From Caryophanales bacterium UBA1719 (lineage in GTDB: Bacteria; Bacillota_I; Bacilli_A; RFN20; CAG-826), in contig DCIT01000054.1 of NCBI GenBank assembly GCA_002317145.1, positions 8,621 to 16,833 of the forward strand: a stretch of 8,213 nucleotides of DNA, written 5' to 3'. Below, piece by piece: positions 1 to 5,440 of this stretch (positions within the stretch are counted from its first letter, which is position 1; each line of letters starts with the position of its first letter). A model generated the notes under the pieces. It saw nothing but the letters and a program-made list of their open reading frames with translations, had not been told where the DNA came from and ran no database searches. The position numbers and the translations under genes are program-made.

Positions 1-81
1 ATTAATGTTTATGACATTATGAATGCTGACTCTTTATTAATTACAAGTAAAGCACTTAAAGCGCTTGAGGAGGCTAGATAA
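1..81 (+). CDS. rplD: 50S ribosomal protein L4 (uL4), 3' end only
   Basis: This is a partial gene; only the last 26 codons and the TAA stop lie in the window. The visible peptide starts INVYDIMNADSLLITSKALK and matches the usual C-terminus of L4, where an NVYDI...D.L..T..A...LEE pattern follows the last beta strand. L4 binds 23S rRNA, sends a loop to the exit-tunnel constriction, and in several bacteria represses its own S10 operon. Position directly before L23 agrees with S10 operon order. The final codons (Glu-Glu-Ala-Arg-stop) also form the ribosome binding site of L23, and the TAA overlaps the L23 ATG by one base, so the two are probably translationally coupled. The tunnel loop and the operon leader lie upstream, outside the window. 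Confidence 0.93.
   Translation: MNVYDIMNADSLLITSKALKALEEAR
67..73 (+). promoter_or_regulatory. Shine-Dalgarno of rplW, embedded in the L4 tail
   Basis: GAGGAGG sits 7 bases before the ATG at 81 and is read by L4 as part of Glu-Glu-Ala. It decides the L23 start: the next in-frame Met (residue 44, base 210) has no purine-rich site before it. The Lys/Glu-rich leader of L23 is therefore probably translated. Confidence 0.85.
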
Positions 82-105
82 TGGCTATCATTAAGAAAAA
101 GAAAG
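67..105 (+). repeat. Junction repeat copy 1 (L4 tail, SD and L23 start)
   Basis: This block reads GAGGAGGCTA, a stop, ATGGC, then ATTAAGAAAAAGAAAG. It recurs at 1746-1787 with a 3-base indel and a few substitutions. The last 16 bases (90-105) are identical in both copies, including the alternating AAG/AAA lysine codons. Each copy covers the end of one gene and the start of the next. Confidence 0.7.
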
Positions 106-512
106 CAGAAGTTAAAGAAGAAACTGCTGCTAAAGTAGAAGAGAAAACCGAAAAGAAAGTTAGCAAGAAAGCTAAAGAAGTTAAGGTTGATACATCTTCT
201 AAAAAAGATATGGCTAAAGCCACTGCTCATGATTTTAACGTGATCATATCACCTATCATCACTGAAAAGAGTATGGCTAATATCCAAAATCTTAATCAAG
301 CAACCTTTAAGGTAAAAGCAAATGCGAATAAGACACAAATTAAACTCGCGTTCGAGCGTATATTTAAGGTAAAAGCTACGCACGTGAGCATTGTAAATGT
401 TCGCCCATCTAAAACCACTCGTGGTGGTCGTTACCAAGGAGAAATCCAAGGTTATAAGAAAGCCATCATTACTATTAAGAGTGGAGAAGCCATTGATTTA
501 TTCAAGGAATAA
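81..512 (+). CDS. rplW: 50S ribosomal protein L23 (uL23) with charged N-terminal extension
   Basis: L23 binds domain III of 23S rRNA at the polypeptide exit and is the docking point for trigger factor and a neighbour of SRP and SecY. The conserved fold starts near residue 52 (FNVIISPIITEKSM) and runs to the end. Glu62 in the TEKS motif corresponds by alignment to the trigger-factor-binding Glu18 of E. coli. The protein has 143 residues against roughly 95-100 for the family. The excess is an N-terminal stretch, residues 1 to about 50, in which roughly half the residues are Lys or Glu; it is probably disordered. It opens with MAIIKKKK, almost the same as the start of L22 in this operon. The start at 81 is supported by a strong SD, while Met44 has none. 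The identity is certain; any role for the tail is unknown. Confidence 0.96.
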   Translation: MAIIKKKKAEVKEETAAKVEEKTEKKVSKKAKEVKVDTSSKKDMAKATAHDFNVIISPIITEKSMANIQNLNQATFKVKANANKTQIKLAFERIFKVKATHVSIVNVRPSKTTRGGRYQGEIQGYKKAIITIKSGEAIDLFKE

Positions 513-526
513 GTTAACTAAATTAT

Positions 527-532
527 AGGAGG
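527..532 (+). promoter_or_regulatory. Shine-Dalgarno of rplB
   Basis: AGGAGG lies 7 bases before the L2 ATG. It is in the only sizeable intergenic gap of the window before a gene (513-539, 27 bases). The gap is AT-rich and shows no promoter boxes or hairpin that I can defend. Confidence 0.8.
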
Positions 533-539
533 AAAAATT

Positions 540-1370
540 ATGGCAGTTAGAAGTTATAGTCCTACAAGTCCATCTCGTCGTGCGATGAGTTCACTTGTTT
601 ATAGTGACATTACAACAAACCTTCCTGAAAAAAGTTTAACTAGAGCGTTAAAGAAAACAGGAGGACGTAATAACCAAGGCGTTATTACAACCCGTCATAT
701 TGGTGGCGGAAATAAACGTAAATATCGTATTATCGATTTTAAAAGAGATAAAGACGATGTTATCGGTGTTGTTTCCACAATCGAATATGATCCAAATAGA
801 AACTCAAATATCTGTTTAGTTTCATATAAAGATGGAGAGAAGAGATATATCTTAGCTCCAAAAGATATTAAAGTTGGAAGCATTATTATTTCTGGTAAAG
901 TTACAGACGTTCAAGTCGGTAACTCTATGGAAATGAATAACATACCTGAAGGTACCTTTATTCATAACGTTGAATTAGCACCAGGTAAAGGCGGACAATT
1001 ATGCCGCGCTGCTGGTACTAGTGCTCAAATCTTAGGTAAAGAAGGTAAATATGTTATCGTCAGATTAGCCTCAGGAGAAATGAGAAAAATCTTAGGTAAT
1101 TGCCGCGCAACCATCGGTATTGTCGGTAATGAAGATTTTACTCTTGTTAATAGAGGTAAAGCTGGTAAGACAAGATACTTAGGTATTCGTCCAACAGTAA
1201 GAGGTAGTGCAATGAACCCACCAGATCACCCACACGGTGGTGGTGAAGGTAAATGTCCAGTCGGACGTGATGCACCACGTACTCCATGGGGCAAGAGAGC
1301 TCTTGGAGTTAAGACTCGTAAGTTTAAGAAATCGTCTACAAAATTAATCGTTAGACGTAGAAATGGATAA
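540..1370 (+). CDS. rplB: 50S ribosomal protein L2 (uL2)
   Basis: L2 is one of the most conserved ribosomal proteins. It binds 23S rRNA, helps join the subunits and lies close to the peptidyl transferase centre. The 276-residue length is typical. Visible landmarks are the RNA-binding middle ([19 protein letters not shown], residues 51-69), the beta-barrel region with [19 protein letters not shown] (145-163), and [19 protein letters not shown] (225-243). The last holds the His-Pro-His motif at 230-232 and the near-invariant histidine linked to peptidyl transfer activity. The C-terminus ends in the usual basic run VRRRNG. Unlike several neighbours it carries no low-complexity tail, as expected for a protein buried in rRNA. 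It is the only gene here whose ribosome binding site lies wholly in a true intergenic gap. The identity is certain. Confidence 0.98.
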   Translation: MAVRSYSPTSPSRRAMSSLVYSDITTNLPEKSLTRALKKTGGRNNQGVITTRHIGGGNKRKYRIIDFKRDKDDVIGVVSTIEYDPNRNSNICLVSYKDGEKRYILAPKDIKVGSIIISGKVTDVQVGNSMEMNNIPEGTFIHNVELAPGKGGQLCRAAGTSAQILGKEGKYVIVRLASGEMRKILGNCRATIGIVGNEDFTLVNRGKAGKTRYLGIRPTVRGSAMNPPDHPHGGGEGKCPVGRDAPRTPWGKRALGVKTRKFKKSSTKLIVRRRNG

Positions 1371-1382
1371 GGAGAATAATTT

Positions 1383-1760
1383 ATGGCAAGAAGTTTAAAG
1401 AAAGGTCCATTTGTCGATGCTTCATTAATGAAGAAAGTCGAAGCCTTAAATAAAGGTGGCAAGAAATCCATCATTAAAACCTGGAGTAGAAGATCAACTA
1501 TCTTCCCAGATTTTGTTGGATTAACATTCGCTGTCTATAACGGACATGAACATATTACTGTTTATGTAACAGAAGATATGGTCGGTCATAAATTAGGAGA
1601 ATTCGCTCCTACCCGTACATTCAAAATGCATACTGGTAATAACGCTGAAGATAAAGCAGCCGCAACCGCCGCAGCACCAGCTGCTGGAGCGACAGGCGCT
1701 GCACCAGCCGCTGCTAAACCAGCTGCTGCACCTGCTGCGAAAAAAGAGGAGGCTAAATAA
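1383..1760 (+). CDS. rpsS: 30S ribosomal protein S19 (uS19) with Ala/Pro-rich C-terminal tail
   Basis: S19 pairs with S13 in the 30S head and contacts 16S rRNA and the intersubunit bridge. Residues 1-91 are a normal S19: [12 protein letters not shown] at the start, the [12 protein letters not shown] block at 35-46, then [13 protein letters not shown] (68-80). The family usually stops near residue 92. Here about 34 more residues follow, almost entirely Ala with Pro, Gly, Thr and Lys, ending AAKKEEAK. This resembles flexible Ala-Pro linkers. The DNA of the tail is strikingly GC-rich for this operon (55 G/C among bases 1661-1740 by hand count). The final GAG GAG GCT codons double as the L22 ribosome binding site; they are the only GAG glutamate codons in the gene, the other five being GAA. 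The start at 1383 follows TAAGGAG fused to the L2 stop. Confidence 0.97.
   Translation: MARSLKKGPFVDASLMKKVEALNKGGKKSIIKTWSRRSTIFPDFVGLTFAVYNGHEHITVYVTEDMVGHKLGEFAPTRTFKMHTGNNAEDKAAATAAAPAAGATGAAPAAAKPAAAPAAKKEEAK
1746..1752 (+). promoter_or_regulatory. Shine-Dalgarno of rplV, embedded in the S19 tail
   Basis: GAGGAGG lies 10 bases before the L22 ATG and is read in S19 as part of Lys-Glu-Glu-Ala. It supports the upstream start of L22, which includes the charged extension. Confidence 0.85.
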
Positions 1761-1787
1761 TTATGGCAACTATTAAGAAAAAGAAAG
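1746..1787 (+). repeat. Junction repeat copy 2 (S19 tail, SD and L22 start)
   Basis: This block mirrors 67-105: GAGGAGGCTA, a stop, three extra bases (TTA-like insertion before the ATG), ATGGC, then the identical 16-mer ATTAAGAAAAAGAAAG at 1772-1787. Similarity fades beyond that into generic Lys/Glu codons. It could reflect copying of one junction onto another, or convergent selection on a good SD plus a basic start. Confidence 0.7.
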
Positions 1788-2176
1788 TTGAAAAAAAGGT
1801 TGAAGAGAAAAAAGAAGAACCTAAAAAAGTAAAGGCCATTGTTACGGAAGCCACAGCAATTGCTCGTGACTTAAGAATGACTCCACGTAAAGCAAGATTA
1901 CTTATTGATTTAGTAAGAGGTAAGAATGTTAGCAATGCTTTAGCAATTCTTTCTAATACTAATAAGATGGGTGCTACTGATATTAAAAAAGTTATTAAAT
2001 CAGCGGCAGCTAACGCGACAAATAATTTTAATATGAATGGTGATAGATTATATATTTCATCTATCTTTGCTAATGATGGTATAAAGATGAAAAGATTTAT
2101 GCCAAGAGCTAAAGGTAGTGCTTCTGGAAAAGTTAAAAGAGCGTGCATTGTTACTTGCACTGTAAAGGAGAGATAA
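1763..2176 (+). CDS. rplV: 50S ribosomal protein L22 (uL22) with charged N-terminal extension and altered tunnel hairpin
   Basis: L22 spans the large subunit; its globular part sits near the tunnel exit and its long beta hairpin lines the tunnel constriction. The core starts near residue 24 and includes LRMTPRKARLLIDLVRGK (37-54) and the hairpin from about 105. The protein has 137 residues against about 110-115 usual. The extra is residues 1-23, MATIKKKKVEKKVEEKKEEP and a few more, which resembles the L23 leader. In the hairpin, MKR (109-111), the site of macrolide-resistance deletions in E. coli, is intact. The following segment reads KGSASGKVKRACIV where E. coli has KGRADRILKRTSHI, so Arg92 and Arg95 (E. 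coli numbering) become Ser119 and Gly122 with no length change. The gene lies between S19 and S3 as usual. Confidence 0.96.
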   Translation: MATIKKKKVEKKVEEKKEEPKKVKAIVTEATAIARDLRMTPRKARLLIDLVRGKNVSNALAILSNTNKMGATDIKKVIKSAAANATNNFNMNGDRLYISSIFANDGIKMKRFMPRAKGSASGKVKRACIVTCTVKER

Positions 2177-2179
2177 AAT

Positions 2180-2950
2180 ATGGGTCATAAAGTTAATCCA
2201 GTGGGATTTAGAGTTGGTATTAATAGAGATTGGAATTCTCGTTGGTACGCTGAAGGAAAGAATTTCTCAAAGTTCTTATTAGAAGATTTAGAGATTCGTA
2301 AATATTTAGCTAAACAATGCGAGAATGCTTTACTCTCACATATTGAGATCGAAAGAAAGAAGAACAATGATGGAACATATAAAATTGTTGCTCAAGTATT
2401 TGTTGCTCGTCCAGGTGTTGTCTTAGGACAAGATGGCGCAAATATTAATAAGATTAAAAAAGAAGTTGCCAAGATTGCTAAATCCGGAACAATTAGAGTT
2501 GATGTTGTTAACGTCGCTAATCCAGATTTAGACGCACATATTGTTGCTCAATCAATTGCAACTGAACTTGAAAATCGTGCATCATTTAGAACTGCTCAAA
2601 AGAAAGCTATTGCTAGAGTACGTAAAGCTGGCGCTAAAGGTTGCCGTACATTAATCGGTGGTCGTTTAGGTGGAGCAGATATCGCGCGTAATGAAGGATA
2701 TAAAGAAGGTATTATTCCTCTTCATACTCTTAGAAGTGATATCGACTTTGCTATTGCTGAAGCTCGTACAACTTATGGCCGTTTAGGTGTTAAGGTTTGG
2801 ATTTGCCGTGGTAACTATAAGACTAAAGAAGAATTAGAGGCAGAAGCAAATGCTCCTAAGACTGAAGAACGTCCAATGAGAAGACCACGTCCAATGAATA
2901 AAGATAGAAAACCTCGTGAAGAAAAAGTAAGTGAAGGAGGTAATAAATAA
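2180..2950 (+). CDS. rpsC: 30S ribosomal protein S3 (uS3)
   Basis: S3 lies at the mRNA entry channel of the 30S head and, with S4 and S5, forms the ribosomal mRNA helicase. The N-terminus [14 protein letters not shown] is classic. A type II KH domain follows, with its loop at [15 protein letters not shown] (75-89), so the GxxG signature is GQDG rather than a Lys-bearing form such as GKKG or GKGG. The C-terminal domain has [20 protein letters not shown] (151-170) and [11 protein letters not shown] (180-190). In the helicase patch, FRTAQKK (136-142) aligns with E. coli FRRAMKR, so Arg131 and Lys135 are kept but Arg132 becomes Thr138. After about residue 213 there is a hydrophilic tail rich in Arg, Pro, Glu and Lys; at 256 residues the protein is longer than the usual 210-235. 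The last codons (Glu-Gly-Gly) supply the SD of L16. Confidence 0.97.
   Translation: MGHKVNPVGFRVGINRDWNSRWYAEGKNFSKFLLEDLEIRKYLAKQCENALLSHIEIERKKNNDGTYKIVAQVFVARPGVVLGQDGANINKIKKEVAKIAKSGTIRVDVVNVANPDLDAHIVAQSIATELENRASFRTAQKKAIARVRKAGAKGCRTLIGGRLGGADIARNEGYKEGIIPLHTLRSDIDFAIAEARTTYGRLGVKVWICRGNYKTKEELEAEANAPKTEERPMRRPRPMNKDRKPREEKVSEGGNK
2934..2941 (+). promoter_or_regulatory. Strong Shine-Dalgarno of rplP, embedded in the S3 tail
   Basis: AAGGAGGT is a full match to the core of the 16S anti-SD and lies 8 bases before the L16 ATG. S3 reads it as Glu-Gly-Gly. The S3 stop and the L16 start then overlap as TAATG at 2948-2952, the same arrangement as L4|L23. Confidence 0.85.
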
Positions 2951-3360
2951 TGTTACAACCAAAGAGAATGAAATATCGTCGTCCACATGCTTTAAAGTAT
3001 GAAGGACATAGTAAAGCTGGTAATACAGTTTATTATGGCGATTACGGATTAGTTGCAACTGAAGGTTGCTATGTTACTGATCGTCAAATAGAGGCTGCGC
3101 GTATCGTTTTAGCCGGTTATACAAATCGTGCTGGTAAAGTATGGATTCGTATATTCCCACATTTAGCCAAAACTAAGAAACCAGCCGAAGTACGTATGGG
3201 ATCTGGTAAAGGTAATCCAGAATATTATGTCGCTGTTGTCAAAAAAGGCAGAGTGATGTTTGAGATTGGTGGAGTTCCTGCTAATAGTGCTAAAGAAGCT
3301 TTACGTTTAGCAGCGTATAAATTACCAATCAGAGCGAAGATAGTTAAGAAAGGAGAGTAA
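2950..3360 (+). CDS. rplP: 50S ribosomal protein L16 (uL16)
   Basis: L16 is a late-assembling large-subunit protein that helps shape the A-site tRNA path and the peptidyl transferase region. At 136 residues it is of normal length and has no tail. Recognisable blocks are [17 protein letters not shown] at the start, DRQIEAARI (44-52), [10 protein letters not shown] (62-71), and the conserved loop [20 protein letters not shown] (76-95). Arg82 in that loop aligns with the E. coli arginine that is hydroxylated. The C-terminal block [17 protein letters not shown] is typical. The gene overlaps the S3 stop by one base and is 2 bases from L29, whose SD is made from the last L16 codons (Lys-Lys-Gly-Glu). 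Identity is certain. Confidence 0.98.
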   Translation: MLQPKRMKYRRPHALKYEGHSKAGNTVYYGDYGLVATEGCYVTDRQIEAARIVLAGYTNRAGKVWIRIFPHLAKTKKPAEVRMGSGKGNPEYYVAVVKKGRVMFEIGGVPANSAKEALRLAAYKLPIRAKIVKKGE

Positions 3361-3362
3361 GT

Positions 3363-3593
3363 ATGAAAATTGAAGATATCAAAGCATTACCTAGTGATGA
3401 ATTAAAAGAAAAGCTTTATTCTTTACAAGAAGAATTATTTAATCTCCGCAGAAAGAAAGCTGTTGGTCAATTAGAACATGGCGAACAAGTTAGAACTATT
3501 CGTAAAGATATAGCAAGAATTAATACAACCTTAAAAGAAAGAGAGATTGCTGCTAAAAAAGAAAAAGCAGCACCTAAGAAGGAGGCTAAATAA
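3363..3593 (+). CDS. rpmC: 50S ribosomal protein L29 (uL29) with short charged tail
   Basis: L29 is a small two-helix protein at the exit-tunnel rim, next to L23. The pattern [20 protein letters not shown] (residues 13-32), then [19 protein letters not shown] (35-53), is diagnostic. The family usually ends near residue 66; this one has 76, the extra being [14 protein letters not shown] or so. The same ending, with APKKE, closes S17 downstream, and the DNA is almost identical there. The tail extends a helix and would protrude from the tunnel-exit face. The last codons AAG GAG GCT carry the ribosome binding site of S17. Confidence 0.96.
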   Translation: MKIEDIKALPSDELKEKLYSLQEELFNLRRKKAVGQLEHGEQVRTIRKDIARINTTLKEREIAAKKEKAAPKKEAK

Positions 3594-3599
3594 TTATGG
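3573..3599 (+). repeat. Tail-SD-start repeat copy 1 (L29|S17)
   Basis: The block starts CCTAAGAAGGAGG and continues through the stop and TTATGG. It matches 4136-4162 at 25 of 27 positions by eye; the differences are in a single codon (GCT versus GAA). It encodes Pro-Lys-Lys-Glu-x-Lys-stop, holds the SD, and ends at the next ATG. Confidence 0.7.
3579..3585 (+). promoter_or_regulatory. Shine-Dalgarno of rpsQ, embedded in the L29 tail
   Basis: AAGGAGG lies 10 bases before the S17 ATG at 3596 and is read in L29 as Lys-Glu-Ala. Confidence 0.85.
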
Positions 3600-4156
3600 A
3601 AGAAAGAAATCAACGTGCATCATTCCAAGGTATAGTTATTTCTACTAAGATGGATAAGACTATTGTTGTCTTAGTCGAAACTTATCGTAAACATGCTAAA
3701 TATGGAAAACGCGTTAAATATGCGAAGAAATATTATGTTCACGATGAAAAGAATAAAGCCAAGGTTAACGATGTTGTTACCATCATGGGAACAAAACCAA
3801 TTTCTAAAACTAAAAGATTTAGACTTGTCTCTATTGATAAGAAGGCTTTAGCAGAAATTAAAGTTGATACTAAAGAATTAAATGTCGAAGAGAAATTAGC
3901 AGCAGTTAAAGAAGCTGAGGCCAAAGAAGCCGCGAAGAAAGCTGCCGCTATTGAAGCTGAACACGCTCGTTTAAGAGAAGAGAAAGAAAAAGAGGAAGCT
4001 GCAGCAAAGAAGAAAGCTGAAGAAGAAGCTAAAAAGGCAGAAGCTGAAGCTAAGAAAGCTGAGACCTCAGAGAAAAAAGAAGCAAGCACTGCTAAAGTAG
4101 CAGACGAAAAGAAAGCTACTAAGAAGAAAGCTGCTCCTAAGAAGGAGGAAAAATAA
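3596..4156 (+). CDS. rpsQ: 30S ribosomal protein S17 (uS17) with about 100-residue C-terminal helical tail
   Basis: S17 is a primary 16S rRNA-binding protein with an OB fold in the 30S body. Residues 1 to about 83 are a complete S17: [19 protein letters not shown] (12-30), then [19 protein letters not shown] (35-53), and [13 protein letters not shown] (68-80). The usual length is 80-90 residues; this protein has 186. The additional 100 residues are almost only Ala, Lys and Glu with a few Asp, Thr and Ser. Stretches such as [20 protein letters not shown] (133-152) predict a long, charged, probably single alpha helix, or a coiled coil if it has a partner. It ends APKKEEK, nearly the L29 ending. 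There is no frameshift or stop between core and tail, so it is a genuine fusion or tail growth by repeat expansion. The SD of L14 lies in the final codons. Core identity is certain; the tail's function is unknown. Confidence 0.96.
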   Translation: MEERNQRASFQGIVISTKMDKTIVVLVETYRKHAKYGKRVKYAKKYYVHDEKNKAKVNDVVTIMGTKPISKTKRFRLVSIDKKALAEIKVDTKELNVEEKLAAVKEAEAKEAAKKAAAIEAEHARLREEKEKEEAAAKKKAEEEAKKAEAEAKKAETSEKKEASTAKVADEKKATKKKAAPKKEEK

Positions 4157-4162
4157 TTATGG
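4136..4162 (+). repeat. Tail-SD-start repeat copy 2 (S17|L14)
   Basis: This is the second copy of the block at 3573-3599. It lies at the seam between the S10 and spc halves of the operon, where many bacteria have a terminator and promoter. Here the seam is only 2 bases. Confidence 0.7.
4142..4148 (+). promoter_or_regulatory. Shine-Dalgarno of rplN, embedded in the S17 tail
   Basis: AAGGAGG lies 10 bases before the L14 ATG and is read in S17 as Lys-Glu-Glu. Its spacing equals that of the S17 site. Confidence 0.85.
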
Positions 4163-4533
4163 TACAAAAGGAAACTAATTTAGTGGTCGCCGATAACTCC
4201 GGTGCCCGTTCTGTCCGCATATTTAATTTATATGGTGGATCATACCGTAAATCATCCTCAATCGGAGATATCGTTTTATGCGCAGTCAAAGATGCTATCC
4301 CAAATGGCAAAGTCAAAAAAGGTGATAAAGTCAAAGCGATTATTGTTAGAACCAAAAAAGCAATCAATCGTCCAGATGGAACACAAATTTCTTTTGATGA
4401 TAATGCTTGCGTATTAATTAATGATGATAATACACCTGTAGGCACCCGTGTCTTTGGACCAGTTGCTCGTGAACTTCGTGATAAAGGCGAAGGATTTATG
4501 AAGATCGTTTCTTTAGCGATCGAGGTTTTATAA
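4159..4533 (+). CDS. rplN: 50S ribosomal protein L14 (uL14)
   Basis: L14 sits on the intersubunit face of the 50S, forms bridges to 16S rRNA and is the docking site of the silencing factor RsfS. With 124 residues it is close to the usual 122, with no tail. Landmarks are [14 protein letters not shown] (8-21), the [15 protein letters not shown] block (53-67), DDNACVLIN (79-87) and [13 protein letters not shown] (93-105), with EVL at the end. It is the first gene of the classical spc operon, but lies 2 bases after S17 and uses an SD inside S17, so one message probably covers both parts. The first 60 codons use more C-ending codons (GTC, GCC, TCC, CGC) than the adjacent genes. Confidence 0.98.
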   Translation: MVQKETNLVVADNSGARSVRIFNLYGGSYRKSSSIGDIVLCAVKDAIPNGKVKKGDKVKAIIVRTKKAINRPDGTQISFDDNACVLINDDNTPVGTRVFGPVARELRDKGEGFMKIVSLAIEVL

Positions 4534-4539
4534 GGAGGT
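4532..4539 (+). promoter_or_regulatory. Stop-fused Shine-Dalgarno of rplX
   Basis: The L14 stop TAA runs into the SD as TAAGGAGGT, 5 bases before the L24 ATG. The same stop-SD fusion (TAAGGAG) occurs before S19, L5, L6, L18 and S5. Confidence 0.8.
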
Positions 4540-4544
4540 AACTT

Positions 4545-4850
4545 ATGAAAATTAAAAAAGGTGATAAAGTAAAAGTTATTTCTGGAAGCGATAAAGGCAA
4601 AGAAGGTATAGTTCAAGCTGTTTATCCTAAGATTAATAAAGTTGTTGTAGAACAAGTTAACGTTCATAAACGTCATAAGAAACCTACTCAACAAACTCCA
4701 GAAGGAAGTGTAATCGATGTTTATGTTCCAATCGATGCAAGTAAAGTTGCATTGATTGATCCTAAAACAAAGAAAGTTTGTAAAGTCGGTTATAAAGTAA
4801 CTAAAGAAGGAAAAACCCGCATCAATAAAAAGAGCGGAGAAACTTTATAA
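4545..4850 (+). CDS. rplX: 50S ribosomal protein L24 (uL24)
   Basis: L24 initiates 50S assembly by binding the 5' domain of 23S rRNA and later flanks the exit tunnel. The KOW motif is clear at the start: KKGDKVKVISGSDKGKEGIV (4-23). It is followed by VEQVNVHKRHKKPTQQTPEG (35-54), where the basic-aromatic stretch contacts rRNA. The segment ALIDPKTKKVCKVGYKV (69-85) and the final KKSGE complete the bacterial form. At 101 residues it has normal length and, unlike the other tunnel-rim proteins L22, L23 and L29 here, carries no added tail. The start follows a stop-fused SD, and the gene is 11 bases from L14 and 11 from L5. Confidence 0.97.
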   Translation: MKIKKGDKVKVISGSDKGKEGIVQAVYPKINKVVVEQVNVHKRHKKPTQQTPEGSVIDVYVPIDASKVALIDPKTKKVCKVGYKVTKEGKTRINKKSGETL

Positions 4851-4861
4851 GGAGATAAGTT

Positions 4862-5425
4862 ATGGCAGCAAAAAAAGATAATTATATTCCACGTTTAAAA
4901 GTTAAATATAGTAAAGAAGTTGTAGCTAAATTAAAAGAAAAATTTAAATACACATCTGTTATGGCTACTCCAAGATTAGAGAAAATTGTTATTAACATTG
5001 GTTTAGGTGATGCTACTAATGATTCAAAAGTAGTAGATAACTCTGTTAAAGAATTAGCAGCAATTACTGGTCAACATCCAGTCGTTACTCGCGCGAAAAA
5101 ATCTATCGCTACATTTAAGTTAAGAGAAGGCCAAGCAATTGGATGTAAAGTAACTTTAAGAGGAGATAGAATGTACGAATTCTTTGATAAGTTAGTCTCT
5201 ATCTCATTACCACGTGTTCGTGACTTTAGAGGAGTATCCACTAAAGCATTTGATGGTCATGGTAACTATACATTAGGTATTAAAGAACAATTAATCTTCC
5301 CTGAGATTGATTACGATAAAGTAAGCAAAGTTCGTGGTATGGATATTGTTATTGTTACTACCGCAAATACAGATAAGGAAGCAAGAGCATTACTTGAAGA
5401 ATTAGGTATGCCTTTCCATCGTTAA
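4862..5425 (+). CDS. rplE: 50S ribosomal protein L5 (uL5)
   Basis: L5 belongs to the central protuberance, binds 5S rRNA with L18, and touches the P-site tRNA and the 30S head. It has 187 residues against about 179 usual; the small excess is at the N-terminus ([13 protein letters not shown]). Diagnostic blocks are [15 protein letters not shown] (37-51), [20 protein letters not shown] (68-87), [14 protein letters not shown] (88-101), [10 protein letters not shown] (115-124), [16 protein letters not shown] (133-148) and [11 protein letters not shown] (158-168). It ends at a TAA followed in frame by TAG, a tandem stop, and the TAG overlaps the start of the S14 SD (TAGGAG). Confidence 0.98.
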   Translation: MAAKKDNYIPRLKVKYSKEVVAKLKEKFKYTSVMATPRLEKIVINIGLGDATNDSKVVDNSVKELAAITGQHPVVTRAKKSIATFKLREGQAIGCKVTLRGDRMYEFFDKLVSISLPRVRDFRGVSTKAFDGHGNYTLGIKEQLIFPEIDYDKVSKVRGMDIVIVTTANTDKEARALLEELGMPFHR

Positions 5426-5440
5426 TAGGAGATATACATT

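Noticed and set aside
210..512. Shorter L23 starting at Met44
   Set aside because: It has no purine-rich site upstream, whereas the start at 81 has GAGGAGG at good spacing and overlaps the L4 stop.
513..539. Possible internal promoter in the L23-L2 gap
   Set aside because: It is only 27 bases, with TAAATTATAGG resembling a -10 by AT-richness alone and no -35 at the right distance; most likely just an SD leader.
1753..2160. Reverse-strand open frame of 135 residues opposite L22
   Set aside because: It shadows L22, has a hydrophobic composition that comes from reversed Lys codons, and lacks a ribosome binding site or any recognisable domain.
3845..4153. S17 tail as a separate gene fused by a missed stop or a frameshift
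   Set aside because: The frame is continuous, there is no internal SD plus ATG at the boundary, and the tail is low complexity rather than a known domain.
4130..4165. Possible terminator or promoter at the S10/spc boundary
   Set aside because: The gap is 2 bases and shows no hairpin with a T-run nor -35/-10 boxes; the genes appear co-transcribed.
3739..4167. Long reverse-strand open frame opposite S17, rich in Ala/Ser/Phe and looking membrane-like
   Set aside because: It is the mirror of the Lys/Glu/Ala tail of S17: low-complexity coding without stops on the other strand. It has no SD and no family resemblance.
4202..4417. Forward 71-residue open frame in another frame inside L14
   Set aside because: No SD and no recognisable product; the L14 frame is certain. 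The codon shift in L14 may explain why the frame stays open.
4137..4694. Reverse-strand open frame of 185 residues opposite L14 and L24
   Set aside because: It spans two clear ribosomal protein genes on the other strand and resembles no family; chance open frame.
4862..5440. S8 autoregulatory site in the message near the L5 start, as in E. coli
   Set aside because: I could not find a convincing S8-like helix by eye around the L24-L5 junction. A fold prediction would be needed and none was run.
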